Source: Paradesertivirga sp965650335 (GTDB taxonomy: Bacteria > Bacteroidota > Bacteroidia > Sphingobacteriales > Sphingobacteriaceae). Taken from it: DNA of 64,000 nucleotides. Shown here one piece after another: positions 51,705 to 60,157 of this stretch. The stretch lies in assembly GCA_965650335.1 (NCBI GenBank), contig CBFGOI010000002.1, positions 1 through 64,000 on the forward strand, given 5' to 3'. The notes beneath the pieces were generated by a model. It saw nothing but the letters and a program-made list of their open reading frames with translations, had not been told where the DNA came from and ran no database searches. A program made the position numbers and the translations under genes. Numbering within the stretch: position 1 is the stretch's first letter; the number at the start of each line of letters is the position of its first letter.

Positions 51705-52083
51705 ATCCCGTTCTATGCAAAAAAATGTAACTAAAGATTCCCATACTAACGCCTGCCATATCTGTTACAAAGTCCCATAAATCAGCGGATCGGTAGGTAA
51801 ATACTTTCCATTGTAAAATTTCAATTCCAGCACCTAAAAAAGCTGTAATCAAAAGTATTTTAACAATAGTCATTATACGGAATGTATAACTTCCTTGTTG
51901 CCTGATTTTGCCATAAAATAACAACACGGTAAGTACAAAGAAAAAGCCAGTATGAACCAGCTTATCAAAACCTTCGAATAGGGGGAGGCCTTCAGCTACA
52001 TTATCTAAGGGCATGTCGCAAAGAATGAGCACAATCGTTGCCCAAATAATAGAAAGGTATTGGTGCTTTAGGGTGGCAAACAT
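51688..52083 (-). CDS. VanZ-family membrane protein
   Basis: A 131-aa membrane protein with four helices (about 9-24, 40-60, 72-92 and 104-124). The conserved DMPLDN and FEGFDKLVHTGFFFVL stretch (about 37-52) and the GAGIEILQWKVFTYRSADLWDFVTD region, of which I quote only GIEILQW and RSADLWDFVTD, are the VanZ marks. VanZ-like proteins are of unknown exact role outside teicoplanin resistance. The start ATG overlaps the gcvH stop by one base (TAATG), so the two are coupled. It ends inside the start of the small lipoprotein gene. Confidence 0.85.
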   Translation of the reverse strand: MFATLKHQYLSIIWATIVLILCDMPLDNVAEGLPLFEGFDKLVHTGFFFVLTVLLFYGKIRQQGSYTFRIMTIVKILLITAFLGAGIEILQWKVFTYRSADLWDFVTDMAGVSMGIFSYIFLHRTGYEKLI

Positions 52084-52463
52084 TAAACTCCAATCAATTC
52101 TTTATATTGATCTGCGGAAAGCAAATCGCCCGCTTCTACAATAGATTTTACTGCAATCTTAACCATCCATCCTTCGCCATATGGATCCTGATTAACCAAC
52201 TCTGGAGCAGAGTCTAGTTTTTTATTGATCTCAAGAACGGTTCCAGTAACTGGCATAAATAAATCTGAAACAGTTTTTACTGCTTCAACTGTACCAAAAA
52301 CTTCGTTTTCTGTAACTTCCTGACCAACGGTATTGATGTCTATGTAAACAATGTCTCCAAGTTCGCGTTGAGCAAATTCTGTAATTCCAACAATAGCGTC
52401 CTTACCTTCAATTTTGATCCATTCGTGATCCTTGGTGTATTTTAATTCTGATGGGAAATTCAT
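52083..52463 (-). CDS. gcvH: Glycine cleavage system H protein
   Basis: A 126-aa cytosolic lipoyl carrier. The lipoyl-lysine is K63 in FGTVEAVKTVSDL, framed by YTKDHEWIKIEG and VGITEFAQRELGDIVYIDI before it. It shuttles methylamine from glycine decarboxylase (GcvP) to GcvT. Those genes are not in the window. ATG at 52463, coupled to vanZ by a 1-bp overlap. It has its own promoter, which lies directly past the sprA stop, so sprA and gcvH may be separate or joint transcripts. Confidence 0.95.
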   Translation of the reverse strand: MNFPSELKYTKDHEWIKIEGKDAIVGITEFAQRELGDIVYIDINTVGQEVTENEVFGTVEAVKTVSDLFMPVTGTVLEINKKLDSAPELVNQDPYGEGWMVKIAVKSIVEAGDLLSADQYKELIGV

Positions 52464-52479
52464 GCTTTTATATTTTCGC

Positions 52480-52511
52480 CAAAAATAGGAGTATATGATG
52501 GTATAAACAAA
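52480..52511 (-). promoter_or_regulatory. gcvH promoter, TTTG-N20-TATTTTTG
   Basis: The minus strand reads TTTG (52508-52511), exactly 20 nt, TATTTTTG (52480-52487), a perfect consensus match ending 16 bp before the gcvH ATG. It begins 12 bp past the sprA stop codon. Its layout equals that of the feoA promoter. Confidence 0.65.
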
Positions 52512-52522
52512 GTTTATAAACG

Positions 52523-55500
52523 CTATTGTAAAGTAAAACGTAAACTCATACCAAAATTGCTGAACGATGTATTGAAGGTTTGAGAAGTATACGGTTTGGT
52601 GATATTTCCGTCGTAAAACAATCTCAAATTAAAACGCTGATTCAGTACATAATCTATCGATGGGCGTACGGTAATATTTTTTGCGCCTGATGATATTTCG
52701 GGATCTTCAACATCTGCCCTGTAGATTACTGTTTTTCGATCATTCAAAGCGAAATCCATTTTAAAGTTCAGGTCGTTGTTCAGCTTTTTGCCGCTGAATA
52801 GTCCTAATGGGAAACGGAAGTTTGCGGTACGGTAACCAAGTCCAAAAGTGATTCCATTATCACGTTGTTGTGCTAGCTGACTATTCGCAAGGCTTAAACT
52901 TAACAGCCTGGATTTGCGGTATTCGAAATTTGCGGTCAGATTGTTTTTCAGTCTGAAATCAATTCCCAGTAACGGCAGAAATTGCTCTGCAAGTGTTATT
53001 TGCGAGAATTGATATGCCGGAAGGAAATTATCGTTTACGTCTTTAAGGTTTGAAAACCCATTCAATTCCTGGTATCTGGCCAAAGAATTGAAACTGTTAA
53101 TATTATAGCTTGATCGATAAGTATGATTAACATCAAAGGAAGCAAAAATATTATTAAAGAACGGGTATTTAGTTAAACCGTTATACGTCAGGCGCCAGTT
53201 AGGAATTGGGATTTTTGGAAACCCGCTTAGCCTGGTTTTATCAGGATCTTTGCCACTGTATGCGGATAGGAACGATGCGATTACCACATCCTGCGAGTTT
53301 TTGCCATAACCATCGGAATAACCGCCGTTTACACCGGTAGAGTTTGGATTTAAAGAACCCAATCTTCTTGAAATAACTTCACGATTTGCTTCGAACTGCC
53401 TGAATAATTTCGACCCACTGTCTTTGTCATCTTTAGCAAAGGCTGTGCGGAATAGGAGATAGGATATGCTAAAATCTCCGGTGGTAATCGGGCTCTGATT
53501 TTCGAAACTATTGTTCGTCGGGCTGAACCTGAAATTGGTTGAATAATTGAAACTTTGGCTTTTTGAAGCTGTTAATTCGATTCTTAAATCAGCGATAGGT
53601 TCTATCGTTCCCCGGATATTCAAATCTTCTTTCCGGGTTGTAATATAAAGCTGATTCATCAAACTATCACGGGTGATCCAGCCGTTTTGGACAGCTCGTC
53701 CTCTGATATCTTGTTGACCACCAAATATGAAGTCCCAGCCAGGTGCATTGGCATCAAGATCATAACCCAAAATCTTTGATTTTGGCAAATAACCCGGTAA
53801 AAATGTGCCTTGTGTTTTGGTGTATGCTCCCGTTATGTTTTTTAGACTGGTTAATACGCCAAGCAGAAGTTTACCTGCACCTTTATTGTTCGGATCGTTC
53901 GCTTTACGTATAAATCCAAACTTATTATACAGGGTGATGAAATTTAAGGATGGATTGAGTTGAATGGTCCGTGCGTTCTGAATGGTGTTACCCAGATTTA
54001 TTGAATCGATTCTTAGAGTCGATAAAGGCTCGGTTCTCCAGTTAAAGTTTGTGCCGTAACGTGCTACCAGACTGGTCCATCCTAATCCTGGTATTTTATT
54101 GATCGGAACGGTATAGTTTAAATTCAGCGTATGGTTGTAATCGGTATTTCTGCCTAATTTCTTGAGATTATTCCACACAGTATCACGTTTTAATCCATCA
54201 AGGCGACCCTCCGGTTCATCAATAACCGAATAATTGGTGGCATTAAAATCTAACTTTAACGATTTTGTTAAATCCCAGCCTATTCCGTATAACCGCGACA
54301 TCTGGAAATTCTTATTGAAATTGGTGCTAATCGGGATAAAGTTGTTAGGGTCGTTGTCTCTTAATGTGTTTTCAGAATATAATCGGTCGACATCTATTCT
54401 GAAGTTTAACATGGATGGTAACAGCGAGAAATTAAAGTCCTTTAAAAGACTTAGCATATTCGATTTTATGATTTTCTCGAACGGAGCATAGTTTTTTGAT
54501 TGTCCTGAATAGTTATAGGCCAAACCCGCTCTATAGGTTTTTTGGAGGGCGGATTCAGTAATAAAATCTCTGTGATTGTATGCTGTAAATGCATAGTTTG
54601 CACTCCAGTTTTCGATGTCCCACAGTCGGGATTTGCTATTTGGGTCCGTTTTTATTTTTCTGACATTGGTGAAATTAATGCTTTGTCGCCTGGTAAAGTC
54701 ATTTACAATGCCGTTTATCGTCTTTCTTTCATTTTTCGACAATCCTTCAAGTGTGGTATTCAGCTCCATATCCTGAAAGCGTGAATCATATTGAGGAGTG
54801 CTTAATTGTCTTGAAAAATTGAAAAACATCGGAACTTTCAAGCCCGAACGTGCAGGAAAGAATTTTCCTAGTTCTAAACTTGAGGACAGATCGAAAAACA
54901 TATCCTCATTTCGATTTCGTTCGCTTACTTTTTTGTCGATTGACCCGAAACCAACGGTACTTGTACTTCCGGAAATTGTAACATCTCCGAAGTCGGCGAG
55001 TTTTGTATTTAATCTGGCAGTGGCAGCCCAGCCACCACGCTCATCAAAGTCGGTTAAGCGTAATTCGTTAAACCATACCTGGGCGCTTTTATCCATGCCA
55101 TCATCCACACCCGGATTCGATGAGCTTCTTAGTGGATTGCGAACCCCTACCATGTATATCCGAACCTTACTTAAGTCGGGTTGCCCAACAATAATGATCG
55201 TATTTTTACCATCCTTAAAAACAAACGGTATATTACTTCCAGGATGGGTGCCGCGATCTACTGCATTATTTCTGGCAGCTTTTGCCGCCTGGAATAATTT
55301 CAATTCGATATCCAGTTTATTAACCTCAGGCCAAATAGCATTTGCATCCCTCGAACCCGGAACGGTTACTTTTAATGGAATTTGATATTCATAATAGTTG
55401 TCCTGATTATCTGTTCCAATGCGCAAGAATCCGCTAACATCGTTGTCATTTAATTGCTCGCCTTCGGCATGAACAAACATTTCAATTCTTTTATAAGAGC

Positions 55501-58500
55501 GGAAATCATTATAAGTTGTACGAAAAGCTGCTCGTCCATAGCCGTCACGAAGATTTTTTACATTTAGCGCCAGCGATTGCTCATTCTGCCTGGTGTCACC
55601 TCTGAAATTACTGAAATCGCGTTCGCGCTCAATGCCTGGCGGAACAACGTAAGGTATTGGTGTACGACGGCCGTTCTCTTCAATATTCACAGTACTTACG
55701 TCCAGCTTTGAATTGTCCAGAGGTGGGTTTAAGCCCAAATCTGGGTCTGCAATAACTTTTGAAGAGGTGTTTTCTGAATTATACCTGCGCCATTCTCCTC
55801 GAACCAATTGCAATTTGGCCATTCTTAAAATGGTAGTATCTGCAAAATCGGTCATAAACATCCGGGCAAAACGGATCGATTTAAAATCCTGAATATTGCC
55901 TACTTTCTGCTGGTATTGAGCAATAGGAATTTTAAACTGATACCATGATACCTGCTGACTTAACCCATTGGGAAGTTTTACAGTTGAAGTTACTTTATCG
56001 GTGATGTAATTTTGGCCAACGACCATATCTTGCGGACGAATGGATACTTTGTACTGAAAATATTCATCTGCCAGGGATGAGTTGTTGTCGCGGTTTATAT
56101 CTTCTCCGTCTGGCAGAGAAGTGGACGCAGAATTATCAATGCCTAATTCGGCTTGTGATTGTTCGTTGGTCTTAGAGTTTCCTTCCGGGCCATTGTATCG
56201 TTCATACCGCTTTAAAATACCTGCATTGGCATTGTCTAAATCGTTTCCACGATAATATTGAAAATCATCTGAAGAAGGATCCGTTTGCAGTTGCGTTGCA
56301 GCCTGGGGATTCAACTGACTTAAAAAAGGAGAAAAGAATTGACGTTCATCCGTGCTGTTTAACCCGTCTAAACCTACATCCTGAAATTTTCTCGCCGAAG
56401 GATCATTATCGAACGCCTGAATTACCGGTTGTAGTTTTGGAATCCGGCCCCATACTGTTTGATCAGTCTTAGTTGGGTCGCCGTCTCCAGGAAGTCCGTT
56501 TTCCAAAGACTTTCTGCCATCTTTTAATATATCTTCAGAGATACTACCAAGGTTAAAATATAAATCTCCGCCAGTAGCGCCGGGTTTATAGATAAAAGGA
56601 TCCATTACCCACATTTCAATAAATTCAATATTCAGAGCCTCAAAATCTGTACTTTCAAGTCTTCTGAAAATTCCTCCCCAACGGCTTCTCGGATTATTCA
56701 ATGTTCCGTTTGGATTGACGCCCGAAGTAGTATAATTATACGGACCGCGAAGCATCGGATAATACGCAAGATCGAAGGTCGGAAGGGTTAATGGCTGACC
56801 TGTGGTCGATTGCTTGAACGGAAATACTTCCTGTTCAATTACCTCTCTGACGAAATGGTTGGACTGCTCATTCTTGTCGTTTTTAATGTTCGCCGGAGTT
56901 AATGAGTTATTTCGGTTGAAGAACAAGGGGTCAATATTGTAAAATGCCAATCGGGCACGGTTGAAACCATAGGCCAGACTTAGATCCTGAGCCTCTGGAA
57001 AAAGCTGTGGTGTTCCAGAAATTTGCCATCCTGCCGGGCTTTTTATATCGATAATTGAGCGGCTGCCCTCAAAATCATCCAGGTAACTGGCGCCATTTTT
57101 ACTGCCGGCAAAGTCTAAAGCACTTGGATGTCCGGGGATCAGCTTAGCAAATTCTCCCGTAAAAGTCACCGAGGAAGTTTCTTTAGTACTTAAAAAAGGC
57201 AGCTTATCAACCAATTTCGTCAGCCATCTGGAGTCGGAACTATAATTTGCATCCATGCCTAAAATAGTATTCGAAATGGCTTCTTCACCAATGTTTATTT
57301 TAGGAGTAAGCGGCCTTTCTGAAAGGTTCATAATAGTTCCACCTAAATTTAGTTTGTCGCTTGCATGATAGTCAAACCGGGATCCAAATAAGGAGCGTTG
57401 CTGTAAGCCAAACAGCTCATTATTCTCCATTTTTATTTTTATCTGCTGTCCGGAACTTAAAAGCGCCTGGTTCAGAATTCTCACCCTTCCGCTATTATAG
57501 TCTACAGTAAAATCAGCTCCTTCAACTAATGGAAGCGTTCCTGCAGTTACTTGTACAGAGCCAGGAGGAACATTAATCGCATTTAGCTGAAATTCCGAAC
57601 TTACCTCTGATTGATAGGTTCCTTTTAGAATGTAGCGGTTTAGCCTGGGGAATAACTGTTGCGCCACTACCCTCGTAGAATCATATAATTGTTGGTACAC
57701 ATATTTGTCTATGAGATTTTGTTCGCTAACTGCGACAAACTGTTTTGCCAGGTCGGAGCCAAAGGGTTCTACAAGTGGAAATGTGATTCTGCCGTTGAGC
57801 GGATCGATTGTAACGCCTTCAACAAAGTCGAAATATCCATCGGGCCGATTATCGCCTACCTGATTCAGGTTGTCTAAATTGGTTACCTGTATCCAAAGTT
57901 TACGGTTTGTTCGGGTGCCTTCATTGATCAGAGGCATTTCAACGCCCGTTTCCTCGTCAAGTCTGAAAATATTCAGATTAAAAGCATTTTTGCTGATCTG
58001 GTAAGCTCCTAATGGATAAATGTTTTTCATCATGAGATCCCAGGTTGGGAGATTGGTTTTTAGAATCTCATTTTTAAGTAATTTGGTAAACAGAAGCTGC
58101 GGGTTATTCGGATCTACCGGGACATCTGTCGAGAATTCACCCACCTGATATTCAACCCCATTTACATTATATCGAAATGCGACAGCCAGTACTTCGTCGG
58201 CATTCAGCGATGAATTTAAAGAGATGTAACCGAGCCTTGCGTTTAAAGTAAACTCCCTTTCCGTAAGCTTTCTGGCATAAGTAAGTTTCGAGTAATTATC
58301 TGTACCTCCGGTTCCCTGGAAGTACGAGTTTATCGAATTAGAATTTGTTAAACGAGCATCCGCGGGAAGATTTTGCAAAAGGTTATTGGATTGTTGCGGG
58401 AAGCCAGGACCCTGAAATCCAGCGGGCAACGCAGACCCTCCGCCCTGGAATAAAGTGGTATTGTACGGGCTGTTTTCCCCCAAATCCATGAATGCTAATA

Positions 58501-59551
58501 CGTCTCTCGAATCTGTGGTACTGTTGCTGCGGTTTGTTACCCATACTTCTATTTTTGTTACTGTTGCAGGAGAAGTAATAATTGGGATATTTTGTAATGC
58601 CTTATTGTAGTTGTTTCTGAAATATTGCGACAGAAAATAATGCTTATTTGCTTCATAGTTATCAGCGGTAATTCTGAACTCGTTTTGTTGCGAGCCGTTG
58701 CTTATGTTAATTTCTCGGGGCTGTGATTTTTGTTGAGAAAAGATACTCGTAACATTTAGACGCCCGAACTGCAGCTGAGTTTTCAAGCCGAAAAGTGCCT
58801 GACTCCCTGTTATTAAGGTTGAGTTTAAAGGAAGGCTTACGTTCCCTGCTTCAATTTTTTGGATTATCTCGTCGGGCCTTCCGGTATAATCGAGTTTCAT
58901 TTGATTTTCAAAATCAAATTGAGCCTCGGTGTTATAATTTGTTGTTATCCGCAATTTTTCTCCGATGTTACCAACCACGTTCATCTGGATCCGCTGATCA
59001 AAGTCGAAATTTCCCTGTCTTCTTTGACGCTCGTTAAAAAGAGGATTCTCATTTTTGTTGAGCCTTCCTGCCAAGGTTAATTCTGCACTTCCTTGCGGTC
59101 TGATATCAATCAGCGATCCGCCAAATATCCGCTCGAACGATTTGTTGTTAATTGAAACAGAGGGTATAAATCCGGGTTCATGCGCCTCATTAATTGGTGC
59201 GTCTGACAGTTTTCGCCAGTAATCCCGTTTTACCTGTTCGTTTTCATATCGTTGATATTCTGCGATGGTTAGATATCTCGGAGCACGGTAAGGTCTGTCG
59301 CCGATCTTTTCCTGAATGATATATCGTTTTGTTACAGGGTCAAAATCAACTGAGCGCTTAACGTTTGCCGGGTTGGGCAGATATAAGCCAGGCTGAGGCT
59401 TAAGATCAAGAATTCTGGAATCTTTAAACGGGTATTTTACTTTCAGACTATCAGATAAAGAATTGCTCACTTGTGCATATCCTCCGCCTGAAACGAGAAT
59501 GAGAAAAAAACAGTAAATCCTTCGTAAGGAAAAGGCAGGTATACTCTTCAA
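52523..59551 (-). CDS. sprA: T9SS translocon protein SprA
   Basis: A 2342-aa outer-membrane protein, the very large beta-barrel translocon of the type IX secretion system. The signal peptide ends GYAQ (about 27). An N-terminal region has FERIFGGSLIDIRPQGSAEL, then long stretches of amphipathic beta-strands, with DLYFNLGSISEDIL, FMTDFADTTILRMAKLQLV, YMVGVRNPLRSS and WFNELRLTDFDERGGWA, which are conserved SprA blocks. The C-terminus ends in an aromatic-rich strand (FGMSLRFTLQ). The length matches SprA homologues (about 2400). The start is TTG at 59551, as the upstream frame has a TAA 6 bp away. It sits between ruvA and gcvH. PorV and GldJ are 12-20 kb away. Confidence 0.95.
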   Translation of the reverse strand: MKSIPAFSLRRIYCFFLILVSGGGYAQVSNSLSDSLKVKYPFKDSRILDLKPQPGLYLPNPANVKRSVDFDPVTKRYIIQEKIGDRPYRAPRYLTIAEYQRYENEQVKRDYWRKLSDAPINEAHEPGFIPSVSINNKSFERIFGGSLIDIRPQGSAELTLAGRLNKNENPLFNERQRRQGNFDFDQRIQMNVVGNIGEKLRITTNYNTEAQFDFENQMKLDYTGRPDEIIQKIEAGNVSLPLNSTLITGSQALFGLKTQLQFGRLNVTSIFSQQKSQPREINISNGSQQNEFRITADNYEANKHYFLSQYFRNNYNKALQNIPIITSPATVTKIEVWVTNRSNSTTDSRDVLAFMDLGENSPYNTTLFQGGGSALPAGFQGPGFPQQSNNLLQNLPADARLTNSNSINSYFQGTGGTDNYSKLTYARKLTEREFTLNARLGYISLNSSLNADEVLAVAFRYNVNGVEYQVGEFSTDVPVDPNNPQLLFTKLLKNEILKTNLPTWDLMMKNIYPLGAYQISKNAFNLNIFRLDEETGVEMPLINEGTRTNRKLWIQVTNLDNLNQVGDNRPDGYFDFVEGVTIDPLNGRITFPLVEPFGSDLAKQFVAVSEQNLIDKYVYQQLYDSTRVVAQQLFPRLNRYILKGTYQSEVSSEFQLNAINVPPGSVQVTAGTLPLVEGADFTVDYNSGRVRILNQALLSSGQQIKIKMENNELFGLQQRSLFGSRFDYHASDKLNLGGTIMNLSERPLTPKINIGEEAISNTILGMDANYSSDSRWLTKLVDKLPFLSTKETSSVTFTGEFAKLIPGHPSALDFAGSKNGASYLDDFEGSRSIIDIKSPAGWQISGTPQLFPEAQDLSLAYGFNRARLAFYNIDPLFFNRNNSLTPANIKNDKNEQSNHFVREVIEQEVFPFKQSTTGQPLTLPTFDLAYYPMLRGPYNYTTSGVNPNGTLNNPRSRWGGIFRRLESTDFEALNIEFIEMWVMDPFIYKPGATGGDLYFNLGSISEDILKDGRKSLENGLPGDGDPTKTDQTVWGRIPKLQPVIQAFDNDPSARKFQDVGLDGLNSTDERQFFSPFLSQLNPQAATQLQTDPSSDDFQYYRGNDLDNANAGILKRYERYNGPEGNSKTNEQSQAELGIDNSASTSLPDGEDINRDNNSSLADEYFQYKVSIRPQDMVVGQNYITDKVTSTVKLPNGLSQQVSWYQFKIPIAQYQQKVGNIQDFKSIRFARMFMTDFADTTILRMAKLQLVRGEWRRYNSENTSSKVIADPDLGLNPPLDNSKLDVSTVNIEENGRRTPIPYVVPPGIERERDFSNFRGDTRQNEQSLALNVKNLRDGYGRAAFRTTYNDFRSYKRIEMFVHAEGEQLNDNDVSGFLRIGTDNQDNYYEYQIPLKVTVPGSRDANAIWPEVNKLDIELKLFQAAKAARNNAVDRGTHPGSNIPFVFKDGKNTIIIVGQPDLSKVRIYMVGVRNPLRSSSNPGVDDGMDKSAQVWFNELRLTDFDERGGWAATARLNTKLADFGDVTISGSTSTVGFGSIDKKVSERNRNEDMFFDLSSSLELGKFFPARSGLKVPMFFNFSRQLSTPQYDSRFQDMELNTTLEGLSKNERKTINGIVNDFTRRQSINFTNVRKIKTDPNSKSRLWDIENWSANYAFTAYNHRDFITESALQKTYRAGLAYNYSGQSKNYAPFEKIIKSNMLSLLKDFNFSLLPSMLNFRIDVDRLYSENTLRDNDPNNFIPISTNFNKNFQMSRLYGIGWDLTKSLKLDFNATNYSVIDEPEGRLDGLKRDTVWNNLKKLGRNTDYNHTLNLNYTVPINKIPGLGWTSLVARYGTNFNWRTEPLSTLRIDSINLGNTIQNARTIQLNPSLNFITLYNKFGFIRKANDPNNKGAGKLLLGVLTSLKNITGAYTKTQGTFLPGYLPKSKILGYDLDANAPGWDFIFGGQQDIRGRAVQNGWITRDSLMNQLYITTRKEDLNIRGTIEPIADLRIELTASKSQSFNYSTNFRFSPTNNSFENQSPITTGDFSISYLLFRTAFAKDDKDSGSKLFRQFEANREVISRRLGSLNPNSTGVNGGYSDGYGKNSQDVVIASFLSAYSGKDPDKTRLSGFPKIPIPNWRLTYNGLTKYPFFNNIFASFDVNHTYRSSYNINSFNSLARYQELNGFSNLKDVNDNFLPAYQFSQITLAEQFLPLLGIDFRLKNNLTANFEYRKSRLLSLSLANSQLAQQRDNGITFGLGYRTANFRFPLGLFSGKKLNNDLNFKMDFALNDRKTVIYRADVEDPEISSGAKNITVRPSIDYVLNQRFNLRLFYDGNITKPYTSQTFNTSFSNFGMSLRFTLQ

Positions 59552-59572
59552 CGCCTGTTAGAATTTAGGTAA

Positions 59573-60157
59573 TTATATGGTTTTCAGGGCAATCTTTATC
59601 AACTGTTCAACTGATAAACTTTCAGATGACAATTTTATTGCGCTGTCTAATGCTTTTTCAGCTGTATTTTTCGCAAAGCCTAACATTATAAGTGCCGACA
59701 AGGCTTCGTCTTTAGCTGTATAGTACTGTGGTGCAGATGTTAGGGTTTCTAGCCCCTCTTTTTTCAGTTTGTCCTGCAGCTCCAGGATTAAGCGTTGAGC
59801 CGATTTCGGTCCAATTCCTTTAATTCGCTGCATCTGAGACACATCGCCTTTTACAATGGCAGTTTGAATCTCATCGGGAGTGACGGATGACAAGATCATT
59901 CGACCTGTTCCCGGCCCAATGCCGGACACGGAAATCAAGTGAAGAAACAGGCGTCTTTCACCTTCTTCTGCAAAGCCATACAGCGTATGCGCATCTTCCT
60001 TTACATGCAGCCAGGTATAAAGCTTACATTTTTCCTGATTTGCAAGTTTGGAGTACGTATTAAGTGAGATGTTAATGTGATATCCAATCCCATTAGTATC
60101 AATTACCACATAAGTGGCACACTTAAAAACTAGTTTTCCATCGATATAAGCGTACAT
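59573..60157 (-). CDS. ruvA: Holliday junction branch migration protein RuvA
   Basis: A 194-aa cytosolic protein that binds the Holliday junction and loads RuvB. An OB-fold N-terminal domain (about 1-62) leads into two HhH motifs, with VSGIGPGTGRMILS (about 78-91) and RIKGIGPKSAQRLILEL (about 114-130). A C-terminal domain (about 145-194) contacts RuvB. The length is typical. Its ATG overlaps the maeB stop by one base (TAATG), so it is co-translated with maeB. sprA follows 21 bp later. Confidence 0.95.
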   Translation of the reverse strand: MYAYIDGKLVFKCATYVVIDTNGIGYHINISLNTYSKLANQEKCKLYTWLHVKEDAHTLYGFAEEGERRLFLHLISVSGIGPGTGRMILSSVTPDEIQTAIVKGDVSQMQRIKGIGPKSAQRLILELQDKLKKEGLETLTSAPQYYTAKDEALSALIMLGFAKNTAEKALDSAIKLSSESLSVEQLIKIALKTI

